A stretch of 64,000 bases of DNA from the NCBI RefSeq assembly GCF_001540865.1, contig NC_033635.1, forward strand, positions 2,620,787-2,684,786. The letters run 5' to 3'. The DNA comes from Ananas comosus. Lineage: Eukaryota > Streptophyta > Magnoliopsida > Poales > Bromeliaceae. Under the pieces are notes generated by a model. That model saw nothing but the letters and a program-made list of their open reading frames with translations, did not search any database and was not told the origin of the DNA. Shown here in pieces: positions 1-11,514 of this stretch. Positions within the stretch are counted from its first letter, which is position 1, and each line of letters starts with the position of its first letter. Both the position numbers and the translations under genes were made by a program.

Positions 1-94
1 TCTTTTTTTTTTTTTTTTTTTTCCGCACCTTTTCCTCGGCTATTTGAAATGAATCTATTGTAACTTCTATAGATTTTATTTTATTCTATTTTAT

Positions 95-250
95 TTTTTG
101 AGAGGGAGATAGAAAACGTACTATTCACTTTATTTATTTTTTTTGAAAATAAATTTAACTAAAAATGTGAATCAACTATCAAATTAGAATTTGAATTCGG
201 AATCTCGAATATCAACTATCAAATTTTTTGTCACCTGCGTTAGGAATAGC
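95..250 (-). repeat. degenerate tRNA-derived SINE copy
   Basis: Same order of blocks as the better copies at 1199-1342 and 17684-17822: a GAGAGGGAGATAG-like end, the AAATAAA...GTGAATCAACTA core, then the reversed B-box area. The B box has decayed. A T-run upstream would be the poly(A) tail of the minus-strand copy. Confidence 0.5.
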
Positions 251-340
251 CGGTGTAACTTCTATAGGTATGTTACCATAAGTTCAGTAACATAAAGCCA
301 ATAAGTAATTTGAGCCATGCGTCTATTGTGTTTTTTTTAT

Positions 341-490
341 TTTGAGAGAGATAGGTAGCACACCACCTGCTTCATTTATTTTATTTAGAAATAAACTTAG
401 CTAGAAATGTGAATCAATTAGGATTCGAATTTGGATTTTGGATATCAACCACTAAACTTTTTACCACTTGCTCTAGGATCAGTCAGTATC
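341..490 (-). repeat. tRNA-derived SINE copy
   Basis: Near full-length copy: AGAGATAGGTAGCACACCACC, the AAATAAACTTAGCT core, GTGAATCAATTAGGATTCGAA (B box read on the minus strand as TTCGAATCC) and ACTTGCTCTAGG at its 5' end. It has a T-run on its left (tail). Confidence 0.65.
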
Positions 491-1198
491 TATTGTGTTG
501 GTACAATAATATTCTAGAATGGATATTGGTATAAGTGATAGAGGAAGATAAGTGAATGTATATATATTAATTAATAATATCCATTTATTATTCATCAACA
601 GTGCTTTTCGATCTGATTTTAAGTCCCTGATAAGACCACATCAAAAGTTTTTCCTCCAATCTTACATTAAATGATGCCCACGTGGACTCTAGTGTATTAT
701 ACGGGACTGTTTAGAAACCTCCAGAGACATATACGTGTTAAATCTTCGGAAATTATATTATCAGAGCAGATATTTTGTATCTGTCTATAATTTGGACTTT
801 TTCGCTTTGACCAATAAATTTTTTTTTTTTTTCAAAAGATACAACTGCTAAAAAGCAATATTTCTTCTAAAATTAGTTCTCGTGTCTGAATTTGAAACTT
901 TATGCATGATAACATGAATTTGGATGTAAAATAAGTGATATTCAGTAAAAATTTAAGCCGTAAAAGAGCGGCATTTCTTATATTTATAGTTAACTATTTG
1001 GAACCACCATTTTCCACTTCAATTGTGTTGGAGCATGAAGGGTCACTCCACCTCTTCCTCTTGTCCCCTGGAAACACAAGTGTCTTTGCTTTGAAAGTGC
1101 CAACCATGCATGAAAGCATTATTGGGTTTAGGAACTACCCTGTATTATAGCTTGTTGTGATTGAGCATCTACTTTTTCTTTTCTTTTTTCTTTTTTTT

Positions 1199-1342
1199 TA
1201 GAGATAGGTAGCACGCTATCCGTTTCGTTTATTTCATTTAGAAATAAACTTAGCTGAAAATGTGAATCAACTAGGATTCGAACTTGGGTCTCGAGTACCA
1301 ACCATCAAGCCCTTTGCCACTTGCTCTAGGGACGGTTGGCGT
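1199..1342 (-). repeat. tRNA-derived SINE copy, best preserved
   Basis: Read on the minus strand it starts CCGTCCCTAGAGCAAGTGGC, which resembles a pol III A box. It then has GTTCGAATCC (a perfect B-box match) about 40 nt later, the GTGAATT..CACATTTTCAGC body, and ends CTACCTATCTCTAAAA. The plus strand to the left is T-rich, consistent with a poly(A)-like tail. This layout is that of a plant tRNA-derived SINE. Confidence 0.75.
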
Positions 1343-4300
1343 GATTGAGCATCTACTTAAAACTGATATTGCACTCTCAATTAGGGTTTTGATACTACCT
1401 ATGGCAATTCCTTTCCAAACCAATGGTGAACTCCTCTTTCACTTTTATAATACATCTTAATTAATTAACAATCCAGTTCTATATGATTGTGCCAATTTAT
1501 CTCAAATTAAGATCCTCAAATCTCGAGATTTTCTACTAAATTCTCAGCTGGCTTCAAATTGAAGGAAGGAGCACAATCCTTTTGTTAAGGCTTTTGTTCT
1601 TGGTGTATATAGATTAAATTGTTGGATTAAAAATATGCGACGAGCGAAGGGCCAAATTAAGTATTATGTAATGGCAATGATTCTTCCCCTATAAGAAGTT
1701 AATATGTGAAACAATTCTAAAGTATTTGTGATTTCCAATTTCGAACTTAGAAGTTTGAAAATGAAAAATTATACTTCAGTAGATAAACACTCCATTACTA
1801 CGGGACTAGTACTTCAATTATCCAGAAAACAAAGATTAGTCTAACGGGTTTTAAACTTTGCAGTAAGATCTTATCAGCTTTGCATGATGAACCAAGTATT
1901 GAAAGGCTAGCTTTCTCCTTATCTAGATGCAAATGTCGCACATTTTAGTTGGTCCAGTTCACGAACAAATTGGAGTGGTACAACAAATCTAGAAAAAAAA
2001 ATTTTATTTAGCACTAGCAGTGGATCTACTGCAATTTTAAGCAAAAGCTCCACATTTTTTGTAGCCCTAGAGTGCCCAAATTCTAATTTATAAGTACAAA
2101 ACTTGGTTTACTCAATAAAAAGGAAAAAAATTGGTTGGCATGATGTTACATTTGGTGGTTAGTGTGGTCCACAGTGCTTAGTCTAAGCAAGTGAGGGGGA
2201 CCATTTTATTTAATTAAGCTTGTTTAGATCATTAGTTGTGTTAGGCTTGAATGTTATTTTATTTTTTAATAAAAAGATAGTGGAAAAAAATGAAAATAAG
2301 TTGATTGATAAATTTGGCTTAAAAGTTAAAAGCCAATATGAAACATATAAATTAATTAATGCAACCTTTGTGGGACTATGTGAGAATTCAAAAAAAAAAA
2401 AAAATATATGTGCATGCATCCAACTAAATTACCAAATTCAGTAATTGTTCTTGTCCACTTATTACCCAAAAAGAAAAGAAAAGAAAAAAAAAAAAATTGT
2501 CTTTGTCCACAATTGATATATGTAAAGGCAAAAGTAGTTGGCCACTATATCTATGCTTTGATAAGGAGGGATTACAGTGGTGTTATAAACAAAGTTGAAA
2601 TTATTATTTATAGATAACTTATTAAATTTGATTATTATTTTCTTACTGAATTTGATATAATTTAATAAATCTAATTCACAAGTAGTAAAATAGTTGTTGT
2701 TAATATTATTCTTTTAAAATGCACGATAAAAAAATGTTTAGGACTTAATTAATACCTTCGCGAAGAATTTAGCTTCCTCTTTATTGTTATTATGACCTAC
2801 AAGGTTTTCTAGTTGAAAAGTACCTACGGTGCCATCTGAATTGTACGCACGCGTGTACGTGAAATTAAAATCTTTTTATTGGCTGAAATGATCAGAGGCA
2901 GGTGCTATTCAATTTTATTCGTGTGAATCTCCTGCAAATTCTTTAAATAACATAGACGCCATGATTTTTAGGTTTGAATAGTTACTGACCGCCATTAATT
3001 ATTCTGTAAGGAGTCTTGTCCTATAAACAATTATTGTCCTTGAAAAAAAAAACATGTTTGATAAGTTGAATATGAATATTATTATAAACATTATTTTCTA
3101 ATAATTTAAGTTACTAAAAAAAGTAATTATTTTATATTTTTTCATATGTTATAAGAGTAAAAGGTCTATAATTTTGAACACAATATGAAATAATTAGTGA
3201 AAGTGATCTCTAATCTCCAAATAATAACATCACTTGATATAATTATCATTTTTTTTCAAAAAATATTTTAAATAAACTTGGTAGCGTTTAGACATTATAA
3301 GTCGGCCTAATTAACTTACCTGATTTTTTTTTTTTTGAGCGAAGGATAATAAGCTATCTGCTTCGTTCATTTATTTGACATGGCCATGACTCACTCAAGT
3401 AAAACTGAGTCTAAGTTTGAGCCTTAACGAATTCTTATTTGGTTCCACTGTAGGTGAAAATTACTTCGACATTGTATCTCCATTGAAGGGGCTAAATTTT
3501 AAGTTAGAATTTTCACTTTATTCCGATTGAAATAATCATATTAAGTAATATTTTTATCTGCCAGTAATTTTACTTAAAATGATCATAACTAAAAGCAGGA
3601 GCAGAAATAAGATAGAAATAAAATTGTAGTTTTCTGCGAACAGAAAAAGCCAAAAGCTTTTCGCCAGTTTTAAGGAGATTATACGAATCTCACGGCTCGA
3701 CATGGCATTTGTTTTATTCGAAGGTGGAGGGATTAGTGCTAATGAAATCGATACTAATGACAGCGACAATGGATTAAACTAAATAGCACAAACATTGAAG
3801 TGGATGGTGGTATTGAGATTAAAAAATAAAAAATAAAAAAAAGTATAAAAAAGTTTAATTTTTATGGGATGTAACAAATCAATAGTGTGATAAATCAAGG
3901 ACGCGGATACTATTTCCTCCGTATAGTTTAGGTAATGCAAAATCCACAATAATATCACTAAAATTTATTTGGGAGTCTCCTTTTATATATGTATGGGCAG
4001 AGATTTAAACTCGTGACATTGCTACTAAACCGCAGATAATATTAGGCTTTACCAATAACATTTTATAACATTCTCACAATTTACTAATTGCATGTGCTAA
4101 TATGGAAACAATTGGTGAAACATTGGATAAATTTATTTGAGATGTACTATTTTTTTTTTTAAAAAAAAGTTAATGCTGGTTTAGTGGATCATAAAAAGTT
4201 GCTCTTCTTACACGTGCTTATTAAGATAATAGCACTAGCTAATTAACAAAAACGTTTACTGTATCGTATTTATACCACATCATCAGCAATAAGTCAATCA

Positions 4301-6234
4301 TATTTCTCCATTCAGAGAAAAATATAACAAAAATATTCTTTTATTAATTATGGCGGAACGTATCAATCAAAGAGGGATAATTTTATTCGTTGGGAACGCC
4401 ACATCAGTAATACACCAGATGCATTTTAGATTTTTCTCTAATTAACTGGGGTCTATTCCAAAAAACAAAAGAAAAAAAGAAAAAGAAAAGAAAAAAACAG
4501 CTGGGTTTGTGTTAGCCCCATCCATTTTCTTTTTTTTTTAATAAAAAAGACTTTTGAGCATAGAGTTGTTTAAGGAAATCCTAAAAACTAATTCGATGAT
4601 TGTTTTTAAAGCTTTTTTTAGTTAGAATTTGAAAGTAAAAGTTCAAATTGAAACTTTGTTTGCTGCAGTTTAAAATTTTATTTGCCTGATAACCAAAGTT
4701 TTAGACTTTTTTATTGTATCAATATTTAAGTAAATACATCGGATTTGGATTTTAGGGATCAAAAAATTAAAATACAGATTTCAAAAAATAGAAATAAGAA
4801 TTATCCATATAATGAGGGTATTTAATTATGAGCCATTTATTTGAAACTAGACGTAAAATTTTAATTTTAGCTCAAACTTGGATTCATATTATATTTTTCC
4901 TTTTAAAAAATATACCATCCAACCAGGATTCAAAACAGAGCATCGAAAGAGCTCTGTAATATTATTTGGCCAAAAAAAATGGAGTAAATGCACAAAAAGA
5001 TATGATTCTCCCATCTATAGTGACATCTCAAAACTCAATAATAACAATATAAACTACGTGACATGCAATTATTTATGAAAACTATAATAAACTTTTATAC
5101 CGTATTTTTTTTTACCGCGGGTAATATTATGTTGTTGTCGTTTCAACGAAAGTATAAACAATTAGTTATTACTCGAAATGCAATGAGAAGGGTAAAGTTT
5201 TTTTTTTTTCGACCGAAAAAAATTACGAGGAGTAAAATAATTTTTGACGGTAAATATTTTTTTTTATTATTTCACTTGTGTTCGAAAATATAAAATTTTT
5301 AAAATATCATAATCAGCTCCGATTCATTCCAAAACTAAAGTCAAATTTTTTAAAATTATCGCCAATACTTTTGATTTTTACGATATTCATTTTCTGCCAA
5401 ATAAATAGTATAAATTAATAAAAATTTAATTTTATGGTTATAAAAATAAACAGAGGTGAGAAATCTAAACTTTAGTTTATTCAAAGAATCTATTTTAATT
5501 TAAACTTCGGTTTTAATAAAAAAAAATTACAAAAAAATAAAATTTATATTATAAAAAAAAAATTATGTAACATTTATAACACATCATCTAATTATAACGG
5601 GCACATTCAAGTTTTGGAGTCGTATTATATCGTATAGGCTCTTAATTAGGCATTTACGGAAAAACTACAATGACGAAAATAGCCCCAAACTTAATGAAGA
5701 TTTAGCGGAACAACGAGGGCATTAATGTCATTTCGAATTTTTGGCGCGACGTGCGAGCGAGGAAAAAGCCTTTCCGGACGATCGGTCAAGTCCATGGACC
5801 CGGGTCTACAGACTCAGTAGGCCCCCTAGGATGGGTCCCACACCCCCCAAAGTGAATTTCCTATTTTGCCCCTGCCCACCAACGACATTTTCGCAGTTTG
5901 CCCCCTCTCTCCCACTAAAATTACAATCCCGCCCCTCCCCGATCTCGAAATAGTATATCCGTACTAAACAGTGAGAAATCATTTAATTATTACACCCTGG
6001 GGTTTTGTCCCCGTCGTGCAAAGCATTACTGTTGGTTGGTTTATTTATTTATTTATTAATTTCTTATTTTAATTTAATTTATTTTTTATTTGTTGGTAAT
6101 AATAATAATAATAATTATCATTACTTTCCAACATTCCGTACGCACCTATCCGTGTTAACCAGTGTTTTAAAATCCATAAATTATTGCATAACAGTTCATT
6201 TACAAAAAATATATTATAAAATATAGTATTTAAT
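1343..6234. other. AT-rich intergenic DNA without a supportable gene
   Basis: No open frame here has codon bias, splice logic or a recognisable motif. It holds many A/T homopolymers, a partial SINE-like scrap near 3340-3440 and a GC-richer island at about 5700-5960 with C-rich tracts. The island could be an old promoter or repeat fragment, but no gene follows it. Confidence 0.5.
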
Positions 6235-6600
6235 AGAGTAAATTACAGAAATTTTTTTTTAAATATATATATTTTTTTACTTTTTCTTTTCAACTTTCAA
6301 AGGCCTATATTTTTACTACCTCAATATTTTAAATTACTGTATTTAGCCCCTCTACATCAGGTTCTATCGTTATTCCATTTATTTCTTAAAATTTATACGG
6401 AAAATATTCTTCAAAATGATAAAAAATATAGTAAAATTTTATTTTTTTTCTTATGGAAAAAGTAAATGTAATTTGATCATTTTGTCTTCTCTATTAACAC
6501 CTTACTCCTCTACAAATATTTCCAAAATTTTAAGAGAATAAAATATAAATTTTTTGAAAGTCAAAAAGAAAAAAGTGAAAAAATATATATTAATTTTTTG
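6235..6600. mobile_element. MITE-like inverted-repeat element, family D copy 1
   Basis: The left part (ACTTTTTCTTTTCAACTTTC at about 6280) is mirrored by the right part (near 6555-6590, reverse complement ACTTTTTTCTTTTTGACTTT). A second diverged copy lies at about 54100-54440 and shares TTTGATCATTTTGTCTTCTC and TATTAACAC. Length about 300-360 bp, non-coding. Confidence 0.55.
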
Positions 6601-6605
6601 TTTTT

Positions 6606-6738
6606 TTAGAGATAGGTAACGCTGCCCGCTTTGTTTTATTTCATTTAGAAATAAATTTAGCTGTAAATGTGAATCAACTAGAATTCGAACTTGGGTCTCG
6701 GGTACCAACCATCGAGCCCTTTTGTCACTTGCTCCAAC
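6606..6738 (-). repeat. tRNA-derived SINE copy, 5'-truncated
   Basis: GAGATAGGTAACGCTGCCCG at the left, the GTGAATCAACTAGAATTCGAA core, ending CACTTGCTCCAAC where the other copies continue TCTAGGGACGG. It abuts family D copy 1. Confidence 0.65.
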
Positions 6739-7001
6739 TTTTAAGCATTTTTGGATATTCAAATCCCTGATTTTATAATCTGCTACTGAACAGCTAATTA
6801 ATGGACTATTAATGTTTAAATACAACCATGTGTATTATACAATATTAGTTAAAATAATAGCATTCTTAGTTTATTTGTAACCTTTTTTTAATAGATATAA
6901 TACTATATTATTTCTCAAAAAACTATAACAAGAGAATTAAGACTTTGTTGGCAATTAATGGTAGAGTGCGTTTCATGTGCTTTGAAAGTATGAGAAAAAA
7001 A

Positions 7002-7151
7002 TTATTTATTTGTATTTATAAATAATATAATATTATCTAATTCATATTTAGTTAGTTAAAATATAATTTTTATAGCTTATTTATTTGTATTTATAAATAA
7101 TAACGTATTATGTAAATCGTACTAGTTAGTTAAAATATAGTTTTTACAGCT
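7002..7151. repeat. tandem duplication of about 75 bp
   Basis: Two adjacent diverged units each contain TTATTTATTTGTATTTATAA, then TAGTTAGTTAAAATATA and TTTTTA(T/C)AGC. The first ends near 7076 and the second near 7151. Confidence 0.7.
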
Positions 7152-8514
7152 CTATATGGATTCATCCAATTTTTTTTTTTTTGACTCAATTGCGTTACAT
7201 GCCTTTTTATTGATTTCTCATATATCATGTTCTATTTATAATAAGCGAAAGCATAACGTTCATAATATTTTGAGGTGGTACGTATAGACACGTAAAGAAT
7301 CTATATAAGATTCAAAATTAAGACATGTGACACTTTTTTATTCTTATATAAAAATTAACTCTATACTTTACTTATTATCATTACTAGATGTTAAAAAAAT
7401 AAACAAACTATATGCATTCATTTCATCTAATTTTCGAATTATTTTCTCCATCGAACTTAAATAAATGACATAATAATAATACAAATTAAAGCTTGTCAAA
7501 ACTAAACTATTTACAACAAAATGAGCATGTTATAAGCGCCGCTTAGATAACAATTACCCTTTATTAATTATAATTATAAGATAATTTTGTTTTGAGTAAT
7601 TTCTACGTATATAACCATTCCAATTTGGGACAAGTATGTTGTATAAAAATACGAATGAATTGTTAATTAGTTGAGTTGAAATTGTATTTAATTGGGGTAA
7701 TTAAGAAACAAAATGCTGGCCTTTGCAGAATTAATTGTTTATTTAATTTAATTACAACTTGCTTATACAAAAGACCAACTAAAGTGTTATTTAAAACAAA
7801 AAAAAGTTGGAAATATTTGTATCATGTTTGGTGGGGAATAATTTTCAAATATCTGACTAAACGATAAAATCGCAAAAAATGTTTAATATTTTAGCACATT
7901 TCCTATTATCCATTACTTTCTATACATATCATACATAAATCAAATGGTCAATATTTAAATCAAAAATTTAATTTGATAGATATAATATATAATATTTAAA
8001 AGATTTATATTTAAAAATTTATAAATTTTAAAAAGTTTCTTCTGAAAAATGAAAAAAATATTATATAATGCACAAAGTTGAATATGTAAGCTTTTAAATA
8101 TTGCTATATATTAAATTAAATTATATTCCCATTTGGGACTTGTAAACTATGTCTTTATTAGGGGATCAGTAGTCAATAGCCAACATTTTTAATAATAATA
8201 ATCAAAACTAAATGGATATAAAGAAATGACTATAAAATATAAAAATTTGATAAAAATATATAAAATTACTTAAATTATAGACTATTTTGAGTCGAATAAA
8301 ATTTAAATTTTACTATTCAATTTTTTAATTTATTTAATTTGAATCGGTCAATGCCACTTTTACTTTAAAGTTTGAATGCATTGTTTTTACAAGTTTAATT
8401 AGTATACTTTATATTATCTTAATTATAAATTATTAAAATTGAATTACTGTTGATTGTCCAAATTAAATAAATTATAAGATTGGATAGTAAAAATATAAAA
8501 AGATAAAAAATAAT

Positions 8515-8569
<55 letters not shown>

Positions 8570-8574
<5 letters not shown>

Positions 8575-8833
8575 TAGGATTATTGTGCTATTAGGAGCAC
8601 AGCAGTCCTCACGCTCCTAACTTTTTAACCACTCATCAAATTTGATGGATGGTTAAAATGAGAGAGGGATGAGAAATTAGGGAGAAATTGGGTGTTTCAA
8701 TTTTTCTTCTCCTTGAATTTCTCTTTAATATCTTCTCCCTCTCTCATTCTAACCATCCATTAAATTTGATATGTGGTTAGAAAGTTAGGAGCACAAGGGT
8801 TGCTCTGCTCCTAATAGCACAGCAGCCTTGCTT
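8570..8833. mobile_element. foldback MITE flanked by (TA)n
   Basis: Long terminal inverted repeats: TTGTGCTATTAGGAGCACAG on the left, and on the right CTCCTAATAGCACAGCAGCC, the same sequence inverted. Uninterrupted TA microsatellites lie on both sides (about 8515-8568 and 8834-8852). Confidence 0.75.
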
Positions 8834-8852
8834 ATATATATATATATATATA

Positions 8853-9045
8853 TAGAGGCTGGAATATTATTAATAGCACCAATGACTTGGTGTTATTAAG
8901 TTTTCAGCCATTGGATTAAAAGATGTGCGGTTAGGATGATGTGGGCCCTCTAGAATTGAGTGGGTAGTTGGTTGAATAGTATAATCTAATAGATAAAAAT
9001 AATAAAAGTGGTTAATTAATCTAACGGGTGGGTTTTATTTCTAAT
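8853..9045. mobile_element. family C (TA)n-associated MITE, right end missing
   Basis: Starts TAGAGGCTGGAATATTATTA next to a TA run and contains the family hallmark GATGATGTGGGCCC and GTTGAATAGTATAATCTAA. The right inverted repeat is absent. Confidence 0.65.
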
Positions 9046-9257
9046 GTATACAATTAAATACTTAATTGTATATATTAGAAATACTTAATTTTTTTCTAAT
9101 GTCTACAATTAAATACTAATTTTTTTTTCACGAAAATAATAAATTGGTATTTTTGGGTGGGTTTTATTTTGGCTGTATCTAGTATCGCAAAAAAAAAAAA
9201 AAAAAAAAAAAGCGCAAAAGCACACGCATACACACACAAAGATTGGGTATGAGTCAT

Positions 9258-9316
9258 CAACTCGCTCCGTTACACGCGGCACCAACTCGCTCCGTTACAC
9301 GCGGCACGTACGTGCC
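9258..9316 (+). promoter_or_regulatory. NF-YA promoter: duplicated 25-mer plus ACGT palindrome
   Basis: A 25-bp unit containing CGCTCCGTTACACGCGGCAC occurs twice head to tail (9258-9282 and 9283-9307). The second copy runs into GGCACGTACGTGCC, a perfect 14-bp palindrome at 9303-9316 with two ACGT cores. ACGTG is the core of abscisic-acid response elements and CGCG is the core of CAMTA sites; activity here is inferred. It lies about 250 bp upstream of the probable NF-YA transcription start. Confidence 0.45.
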
Positions 9317-9539
9317 ATGAACGGGTGGCACCGCCCGTAATTAACTCCAACTCCAAGGGCATTTTCCAAACCCCGGTAACCCAATCCCCCGTTTAATAAA
9401 TAAATAAATAAATAAACAGATATAAAAATATTAAAACATAAATAATAAGTAACAATAACAATAATAAAAACAGAGGAGAGAGTAAAAGCAGGGGGAGACG
9501 CGGCTCCATTTCCTTTTACTATATGCGAGAGGTGGCGTA

Positions 9540-9663
9540 GTATATATTTAGCAAAAAAAAAGAAAAAAGAAAAAGGTTTGTTTTGTTAAATACTATTTTA
9601 TTGAGGATAAAAGAGCAAAAAAACACAGCAAAAGAGACGAAGCAGAGGAGGAGGAGGAGGAGG

Positions 9664-9696
<33 letters not shown>

Positions 9697-9837
9697 TAAG
9701 GGTTTGGAGCGAGAGGGAACATGCTCCCCTTCATAGGGTCTCTTCTTCTTCTTCTTCTTCTTCTTCCTCTTCGCTGCTACTGCCTCTTTATTCACCATTT
9801 TGCCACTCACTGTTGTGTGTCTCCTGTGGTCGGTTGA
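9540..9837 (+). promoter_or_regulatory. NF-YA core promoter and 5' leader with upstream ORF
   Basis: A TATA-like TAGTATATATTTAG lies near 9538-9551. The following DNA is leader-like: GAG and GA microsatellites at about 9645-9696 and a CTT run at about 9740-9768. An ATG at 9721 opens a 38-codon frame (Leu-rich from the CTT run) that stops at 9835-9837, upstream of the leader intron acceptor at 11459-11460. The transcription start and the leader intron donor cannot be fixed from sequence. Confidence 0.4.
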
Positions 9838-11514
9838 CCTTTTGGCCTTCTGGGTCCTTCGCGGTTTCGTTGGGTGTTTTTGGTTCTTGTTTTTGTTTTT
9901 GTTTTTGTTTTTGTTTTTTTTTGTGGAGCTCTTTGATCTCCTTTTTGTTTAGATTTTAGATGGTTTTGGAAATGGGTTTTTCATTGTTTGGTCCCTTTTA
10001 TGAAACACCTGGAATTTTTTGGCTGTGGCTGTTGTTGGAGTTGTTGATTTTTTGTATTTGATTTGAGTTGGTGGATTTTTGGTGTTTGGTATATAACCTG
10101 TTTGTGAAACATTATTAGCACCTTCGTTTATTTTTTGGCTTCTGAGGTTGGGATCTTGTGTTTGATTACCTGTTTGTGTTCTTTGGCTTGTTTAAATTTC
10201 TAATTTACTATTTTATGACCTTTTTTTACAAAATAAATTAAGGGCAATTTCACAATTAGTTTATTCTTCTTCTTCTTCTTTTTTCTTTTTTTTTTGCACA
10301 TGAATTATTGCTCTGCAATTTTGGTTGATGCACATTTCCGTAGCTCCCTATTTTTCTCTCAATTATTCGTGCTGCATGTGTATTTTTTTTTGTTTCTCAT
10401 GTATCAATTATTATCAATTGTTATATATATGAAGCCATAGATTTGTGAATGCATGTTTGTGTTTGGGAAAATTAGATTAGTTCATTATCTTTTCCTAATA
10501 AACTTAATATCTTATAGTTAGCAAGATATTACCTGTGTTATTACACAGCTTATGGCCCGAATTAACATGTGAAATCATAATTCAAGTTTTAATTTGTGGA
10601 ATGCTACTCTTATGTTACTCATTTTCGCGCCCGTTGCATGCTCTCCGGAAATTGGGATGATAATAATTTCTCAATGGATTAGTTATGATAATGATGGGGG
10701 AAATTTTCATCTTTGGTGTTTCCGTGTTCGTAGACTACATAATCTCTTGAAATAACCTGTCAGATGGCCTGTTGATTGATATATCGGTCGGTAGATTGAT
10801 ATATTAATTCATCATAATTTTGTATATATACCGGTTTCAGATGTGATTTCCTTAGGATGATACACTTAATATCAGTTTTATTGGCTAGACTAGTGTTATA
10901 ACATTAGGGGGTATTATCCAAAATTAAAGGTTATGTTTCCCAGCGTATCGGATGCCATAGAAGCTCCTTGCTGTTCTCAGGATTCCCCCGTTTTTCTAAA
11001 CTTTTCTTTCAAAGATTTGCTCGTGGTAAAATGCTGTTAAATGGGGTTCCAGAGTGTTTGTCGGAGAGAATGCAGAATACATATAATTTGCCGAACTATA
11101 TGGCACTATTCTGACATATTGTTTGCTTTCGTAAGCCATGTATGGAATGCAAATATATATAATTTTTTCGGGGAACTCGTTAAGTGTTTTAGGTAGATCA
11201 ACTTTGTTTGTTAGAATTTTACTTCTTAGGATATGTATTTTTGTTGCTTGCCATTTTCTAATGAACTCCTACTGGTCGTTTTAGTTGTGTTATCCTTCCT
11301 CGTTCTTAGTGTCCCGCGGTATCAATTGCTTTTGCTGTTACCTGATAAATAAATTCTATTCTAACTAGGTTTGTGCTGGTTCTTGACTTGTCTTTTGGCT
11401 GCCGATAATAGCTCAGCATATAAATGTTTGTACTAAAGGATTTGGTGTTTCATATTTGCAGTGTCAAGTAAAAGCACAAATTTCTGAAGAAGCTCAACAG
11501 TTTGGAGCAGTGAG

